From Phallusia mammillata (lineage: Eukaryota > Chordata > Ascidiacea > Phlebobranchia > Ascidiidae), in contig QLIY01000017.1 in the NCBI GenBank assembly GCA_003260075.1, forward strand, positions 1-64,000: 64,000 bases of DNA, in the 5' to 3' direction. The notes below the pieces were generated by a model that was given only the letters and a program-made list of their open reading frames with translations, made no database searches and was not told where the DNA came from. This document shows positions 58,901 through 64,000 of the stretch, piece after piece. A program made the translations under genes and the position numbers. Each line of letters opens with the position of its first letter. The first letter of the stretch is position 1.

Positions 58901-60169
58901 GCATTGAAGGGCCTTCCTACCGAACTCGCCGGCAAATATTACTCGCTTACCACCATGACTGACGCGGAACAGGAACAACTCATCAACGTACGTGTATTTT
59001 TCTTTAGGTTACATTATATTGCTAGCAATTAAAATTCAATTGTTTTTTTTTGCTTGCCTTGGATAAAGTTGGATGTTGTATTTCAGTTTTGATCATTAAG
59101 AAAACGTTTTTTATCCCAACGTTTTCAGGACCATTTCCTGTTCGACAAACCAGTGTCTCCACTTCTGACGTCCTCTGGAATGGCACGTGACTGGCCCGAC
59201 GCCCGAGGAATCTTTCACAACGACAAGAAGAACTTCCTCGTGTGGATCAATGAGGAGGATCATAGCCGTATCATCTCTATGGAGCAGGGAGGAAATATGA
59301 AGGTAATTATACAAAGTGATTGGTTCTTTTAAACAAATTCTCTTCGGATAAGCATAGGCCCTACTTGATACTTCAAACTGATATAGCTAATCTGCGGACA
59401 GTGATTTGAGACACTTGTATGATTTTGGGAAAAAACTTTTGTATAGATAAAAAAAAGTTGTATAGCTTAAAAACTTCTGTTTTGTGCAGTCCGTATTTGA
59501 GAGATTTTGCCGCGGAATCAACGAAGTCGAGAAACTGATCCAAGCCAAAGGTTGGGAGTTCCAAAAAAGCGACAACCTCGGTTATATTCTCACTTGCCCG
59601 TCAAATGTCGGAAACGGTCTGCGTTGTGGCGTGCACGTCAAGCTGCCTAAGCTCTCTCAGGTAACGTGTAACAGCATTCCCTGACAATTTCAGTCAGTAA
59701 GCAAACTTTGCGTTTGCAGGACCCACGGTTCAACGATATCTTGGAGAAACTTCGCCTGCAGAAACGCGGAACAGGTGGAGTGGACACTGCTGCCGTTGGC
59801 GGTACTTTCGATATTTCCAACTTGGACCGACTTGGAAAATCTGAGGTATTTATTAGTCAGTTTTAGCCAAAAAGGACTAAGTAACATGCAGCATAGCACA
59901 AGTCTGGCACTTTGCTTGAATTTTAAGCGTCTATATATATGATAACTTTACTAACTTTAAGTTCAAGAAAGTGCCTCTAAGACATGGCAAAGTGAGAAAA
60001 AAGTTCAGTTTTTGCCCTCAAAGTTCAATTACGACAAAAATTTGACTTTTTCGCTCCAACTTCACAGGTCGAACTTGTACAACAAGTCATCGACGGTGTG
60101 AGCTTGTTGGTGGACATGGAGAAGAAGTTGGAAAAGAAACAGAGCATCCAACACCTTATCCCCAAGTAA
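49997..60169 (+). CDS. CKMT: Mitochondrial-type creatine kinase
   Basis: Transfers phosphate between ATP and creatine in the mitochondrial intermembrane space. Eight exons: 49997-50124, 58039-58237, 58600-58721, 58792-58987, 59129-59302, 59490-59660, 59720-59845, 60068-60169; 405 residues, all phases consistent. Exon 1 encodes a 40-odd residue N-terminal presequence ([21 protein letters not shown]...) ending KFPP, and exon 2 continues SADFPDL, matching the PPSAEYPDL border of vertebrate mitochondrial CKs. Later marks: [48 protein letters not shown], and the active-site cysteine in CPSNVG (59595-59612). The C-terminal lysine-rich tail ([15 protein letters not shown]) fits membrane-binding mitochondrial CKs. 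Intron 1 is 7.9 kb and contains a gene on the other strand. Confidence 0.95.
50160..50360. repeat. GGGTCGGGTT-rich degenerate repeat
   Basis: Contains gcgggtcgggttgggg and ttcgggtcgg...ttcgggttcgg, similar in style to the GAACCCGAACC interior of the element at 31373-31889. The borders are not clear; possibly a decayed relative. Confidence 0.3.
51355..55572 (-). CDS. C1-domain R-SNARE: NPF motifs + two C1 domains + VAMP-like SNARE + tail anchor
   Basis: Nine exons read leftwards: 55572-55570 (just ATG), 55470-55242, 54780-54719, 54545-54437, 53501-53375, 52725-52601, 52172-52000, 51759-51682, 51534-51355; 361 residues, all phases consistent. NPF motifs at residues 3-5, 13-15, 30-32 (EH-domain ligands). 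Two C1 zinc fingers, residues 46-95 and 103-152, each with full H-x12-C-x2-C-x13-C-x2-C-x4-H-x2-C-x7-C spacing. A basic then Ser-rich linker follows. SNARE motif about 269-325 aligns without gaps to [19 protein letters not shown], zero-layer Arg 294, [16 protein letters not shown] about 333-354, short cytosolic-free end. Likely a vesicle R-SNARE whose C1 domains could bind diacylglycerol or lipid. It lies inside creatine kinase intron 1. I know no named family with this order. Confidence 0.85.
52192..52290 (+). mobile_element. Possible short hAT-end MITE in an intron of the nested gene
   Basis: The left end cagtggttttcaaccc and right end ggttgggaaccaaatag can pair imperfectly. No clear 8-bp target duplication. 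Confidence 0.35.
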
Positions 60170-61380
60170 AGAGGCACCTCGCGCACACAAGGGTTTGAAT
60201 TTGAACGCTGTACATACGTTGCTTTAGGAAATATTTTTACATATATATACACCACCGTTAACGAGATTATTCTGTACATTTCTGTTTGCTTGTGATTTGC
60301 TTTTATTGTCATTTACCACACAGTATTACACAAGTAGTTTATACATACATTAGCCTGTGATGTAGAAGCGTGGCTTGCCTTTTTTATATCCATGACATGA
60401 TTGAAACCTTTGCACACAACGTCCTGTTTCGCTTACGGAGTTCCACATAATCGCCATATTCGCGCTTTGTAGCTGTAATGTAGATAGTTGTCATAACCGA
60501 TCGAGTGTCACTAAGCACTGTTTTTTTGTCAATTGCTCGTTGGGCATGTATTTTGAAAGGATCAAAAGCCATTTAGAAAAAAGTAGTGATTAATTAGCTA
60601 CAATATTTACCTTAAATATAACTAAATTGTGTAACTATAACTCGCAACTAGTAAGAATCTAAATTACTGCAAGTTGAATTAAATCACGTTGGTCTATCCA
60701 TTGTTAAAAAACAATGATCTATTCTATTGCATTACATTGTTAAAGTTTAACTTAGACGTGCCCGCTTTGTACATAGTGTGTTGTGTGCGCTTTAGTTTTG
60801 TTAGCATAGATCGGGACGTTTGTTTACTGCAGTTAGAATCACTTTTCGTCCAAACTAAAAGCCTAAAAGTCTTCAGTTCAATATCCTCAAGTAGTTTTTA
60901 GACGCTTGCTGTGAAATTATCCTATAACCGAGTTACAACAAACAAAGATGCATCCTAACGATCTGTAGGTTATCTGTGTATATTCGCATAATCTCCATGT
61001 ACATAAACCGTTGATTAGGGTAATTTTGTACGTAGTTGTAGCCAAACCGAGAGCCACATCCATGACTTTACCTAATGTGTTCCGCATGAGTAGTTTCGAG
61101 TGATATTAATGTTTTCTGTTAAATCCAAATACCTGATAATCACTTAGATTGACAATAAAATAAGTTTGAGTAAATTTGTCCCACATAATAGTTTATTATG
61201 TTTTGTCTCGTAGTAATATAATTTCGAAGGTATTTGGATTAAACAGTTTGTTTTGCGCCTGTACATATTGCTTGCTGTTATCTTGCCATACACGTTTTGC
61301 ATCTCTGGGTCAATCCTTAGCTGGTGAACTTTCCAGCACCAGGCTCATCACTGTGAAGAGAGTAGATTGTTTAATAAAAT
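60170..61380 (+). other. Creatine kinase 3' UTR and flank
   Basis: AT-rich sequence with no gene-like frame. AATAAA at 61154-61159 and 61373-61378 are the candidate polyadenylation signals on the plus strand. Confidence 0.5.
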
Positions 61381-61775
61381 AAACTTGCTTTTGAAAGACA
61401 TGTGTAGTACGTTGCCAAACTTGTCAGACAACATCGATTGCTTGAGCATGTACTAAATGAAATAACGCGTTTTGTGTGCAAAAGCAATGATGGATACTGG
61501 ATAGTGAGTTCCATTTTCGATCACCTGTCTGCACCCCAAATCAATGAGACAGGAGCTTCAGTCGAAAACGAAAATAAATTCATTTGGTAAACTCGGTTCA
61601 TCACATTTTGTTGGTCCCTATGCCTCCCCTGGTTGTAATTGGCAGATTGGCTTATGCTGGTATTACGTGAGGCAATACGATAACATCACAAAACGTAGAA
61701 AGTCGCACCATCCCACTTCAACTTAAACGAGCATTGTACATAAACCTTAGGCAGTAAAGTGCGATGCTTTTGTCA

Positions 61776-61781
61776 TTTATT
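61776..61781 (-). other. AATAAA (minus strand), candidate polyadenylation signal of the C1 tail-anchored gene
   Basis: TTTATT on the plus strand, about 280 bp downstream of the minus-strand stop at 62059. It marks the convergent 3' ends of this gene and the creatine kinase. Confidence 0.5.
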
Positions 61782-62058
61782 TCAATGGTAAAAACTGCAC
61801 AATAGTCACTTTACATGCGTAGGGACAATACAACAAGCTCTCTATGGGCATAAGTAACAAAACAAGGAAACAAAACGACAACAACCAACTAAATATGCTA
61901 CACTGACCCACACAAAATCTTTTTTAGGCGTTGTGAAAATAGGAAAGGCACGACACTACCGGAAAACATCAAAGTCCATTTTACAGTTTGTAAACAACAT
62001 GTAAGAAAAGTTTGAAGTACTTTTTGGTTTGAAACTTTTGAAACATTTTTCGTGTCGA

Positions 62059-63950
62059 TCATTTTTTCTTTAGTACGATTGCTAGTACAGTGGCAAGGAC
62101 AACCACCAAAAGCAAAATGGCAACACTCAAAGCTATAACATATTTTCTGTGCTTCTCTAAAAAACGCATCTTCTGTGGTGGATCAATCTCTTCCGCGATG
62201 ATCCTTGCTCTTTCATCATCAGTTAATTCACTGTCCTAATATCAAGAGAGATTTTTTTCAAACATAACATATACGGTACAGTAATATTTGAATACAATAA
62301 GACCCTGATTACCATTGTGTATGACGGTGGTGGCTGATATCTTGTAGCCTTTGGTGAATGTTTAGGCTTTAACACAGGACTTGACTGAGTTGAGGTTGAC
62401 AGGCCCTGATCGGCCGATGGATTAGGAATCTCTTGCTTTTTAAATACAGGGCTTGGATCCACTGATAACGAAACAGTAAAATTTTAGTAGGAAGGGTATA
62501 TCCATATTATTATTGGACTGTTACTTGTTTCAAATTTCGTTTCTTGTTGGGCTTCTTTTTGAGCTTTGGGTTTGAGTTTCGGACTTGAGGACATCTTCTC
62601 GAACGTAAGTTCATCGTTGGAATATCTGATACATAAAAAGCTGTTGGATTCTTTTAAAATGTAACTTTCAAATGTGCAGGATGTTATGTAAATTTAAAAA
62701 CGCACAGGCAGTATTTTTTTACCCGGGTTTGCTTTCCTGTGCCGGCGACTGTTTTGATTTCTCCGTTTCAAGTCTCTCCTTTGTCATTGCGCACTGCACC
62801 TCGATTTTCTCTTGACATTTTTCGTGGACATTGGATCCGCATTCTGTACACACAGTAAGTCGTTTTAGTAATATTGTAATATTGCAATTTGACATGCCTG
62901 GAAGACGTTCATTTCAGCAGATAAAGGCATATTTCTGCTGCGGTTTTAGGTGCATAACAAAGTTTTATGAAAACTTAACGCAATTTTTTGCCAAGAAAAC
63001 TTTGTACTAGCAAAGGTAATACAACCGACGTGTAAAAAATCTTTAGTATGTAGAATCTAAACTTGTTTAGAATCACACAATTTTCTGTTGTTAGCGCTTA
63101 TGGTCGTTACATCAAAGTCGAATATATTTTTTGGAAGCAACGTTTATGGACAGGTTCCTACGCTCACCTGAACATTGCAGTCCTTGGTGAAAAACACCAG
63201 CCAGCAGTTTGTTGCAAAAATCACAAAATGTGGGGTGTGTGTATGTTTTCGCAAGGAAGTTATGGTGTCCAACAATCTTCAAATGTAAAGTAGGTATGCG
63301 GAGGTATGCAAACAAATCAAGCTCAACAAAACTTACCACTTCAATGCATGTGTCTTCTACTTCTTTTCGACATTTCTTGTGGACGTTTATTTCACATCCT
63401 GCAGAACGATTTGAAAATTAATTCTAGTGAGTTATTTCAGAAAGTAACTGAATCTTAAAAACATTTCCTGCTTCGTTGGTCATAAGCATGTGTCTGTGTA
63501 ATATAGCCTAATTCGGTCAACTGTTACATCAGCAAGAAGGTAAAAATGGCAGACGTGCAAACAAGTGAAAACAATTGGCAATCGTAAGCACTTCCAATTT
63601 CTAAATGATGACTTGGATGAGATACAATTTGGTAATACAGTAAACCTCGGTTAATCCGGATCTAATTTGGACAAAACTCGAGGAACAAATGATTTGTAAT
63701 GTGGCAAGGCTTGAACCAATCGACATCGGTTAATCCGGACAAATTGTTCGTCCAAACGGGTCGGATTAACCGAGGTTTACTAAGTTATATAGGCCTACTT
63801 ACTTTTGCACTGATATCCCTGCTTGGCCAATCCGACAAGGAGCTTGTTGCAGTTGGCGCAGAAAGTCGGCTTCTGATAGCTGTGGCTGTGAAAAACGTGC
63901 TTGCTAACTGTTTTTACTTTTGACGACGATCCGAGCATAAACGGATCCAT
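62059..63950 (-). CDS. Tail-anchored protein with two C1 domains, paralogue of the C1-SNARE gene
   Basis: Seven exons read leftwards: 63950-63803, 63398-63337, 63276-63168, 62843-62723, 62625-62525, 62461-62313, 62235-62059; 288 residues with consistent phases. Starts MDPF (a DPF motif in place of the NPF of its paralogue). Two C1 domains follow, each with complete zinc-ligand spacing ([31 protein letters not shown]). A charged, Pro/Ser-rich linker leads to [16 protein letters not shown] and a C-terminal hydrophobic anchor ([16 protein letters not shown]) ending LKKK. The two inner C1 exons have exactly the same lengths (62 and 109 nt) and phases as in the nested gene, so the pair arose by duplication. 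No SNARE motif is present. An upstream first exon beyond the window edge is possible, since an acceptor-like tatttag lies just before the start. Confidence 0.8.
63638..63782. mobile_element. Pogo/Tigger-like MITE
   Basis: The left end cagtaaacctcggttaatcc and right end ggattaaccgaggtttact form about 19 bp inverted repeats, next to TA on the left. The CAGT...CGGTTAATCCG style resembles Tc1/mariner-pogo elements. No coding frame. It lies in the first intron of the C1 tail-anchored gene. Confidence 0.6.
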
Positions 63951-63981
63951 GACATGAATCAAATCCAACCTAAATATGCTT

Positions 63982-64000
63982 CAGTGGTTCTCAACCTCCA
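63982..64000 (+). mobile_element. Left end of a hAT-like element cut by the window
   Basis: cagtggttctcaacctcc is the same terminal sequence style as the elements at 39033 and 4450. The rest lies outside the window. Confidence 0.5.

Overview
The window is animal nuclear DNA: short exons, GT-AG introns, AT-rich spacers, AATAAA sites and many small DNA transposons. A galanin-like peptide gene whose core resembles the galanin-like peptide I recall from Ciona, plus a mitochondrial creatine kinase and chordate-like TFIP11 and BCL7 genes, point to an ascidian, most likely Ciona or a close relative. Most of these genes are not visible as long open frames. I built them by joining exons on homology, reading frame and splice sites, and each joined model keeps an open frame to a stop codon.

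Layout on the left: beta-hexosaminidase (+, 1-4183, 5' end outside the window); a transposon/SINE-rich spacer; BCL7 (+, 7644-8642); a spacer; a galanin-like neuropeptide precursor (+, 13381-15618); a spacer; then a 23-exon secreted protein (+, 20832-37507) with the order EMI - collagen - MAM - VWC - five Kunitz domains - collagen - coiled coil, 1362 residues. Layout on the right: TFIP11 (-, 48307-40014), divergent from mitochondrial creatine kinase (+, 49997-60169). Intron 1 of the kinase is 7.9 kb and holds a complete gene on the other strand (-, 55572-51355). A related gene (-, from 63950 or beyond the window edge down to 62059) lies tail-to-tail with the kinase.

The most unusual content is that last gene pair. 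The nested gene encodes a 361-residue protein with three NPF motifs, two complete zinc-binding C1 domains, a VAMP-like R-SNARE motif with its central arginine, and a C-terminal membrane anchor. Its neighbour has the same two C1 exons and a tail anchor but no SNARE motif. The EMI/collagen/MAM/VWC/Kunitz protein is a second architecture I do not recognise from any named family.

Caution on assembly: at least 14 runs of about 10 C (and three of 38, 77 and 70 C) mostly sit exactly between two slightly diverged copies of the same sequence, and one replaces conserved hexosaminidase codons. They behave like gap placeholders between unmerged, allelic contig ends. Duplicated exon pieces in the hexosaminidase gene and in some introns should be read as probable assembly artefacts.
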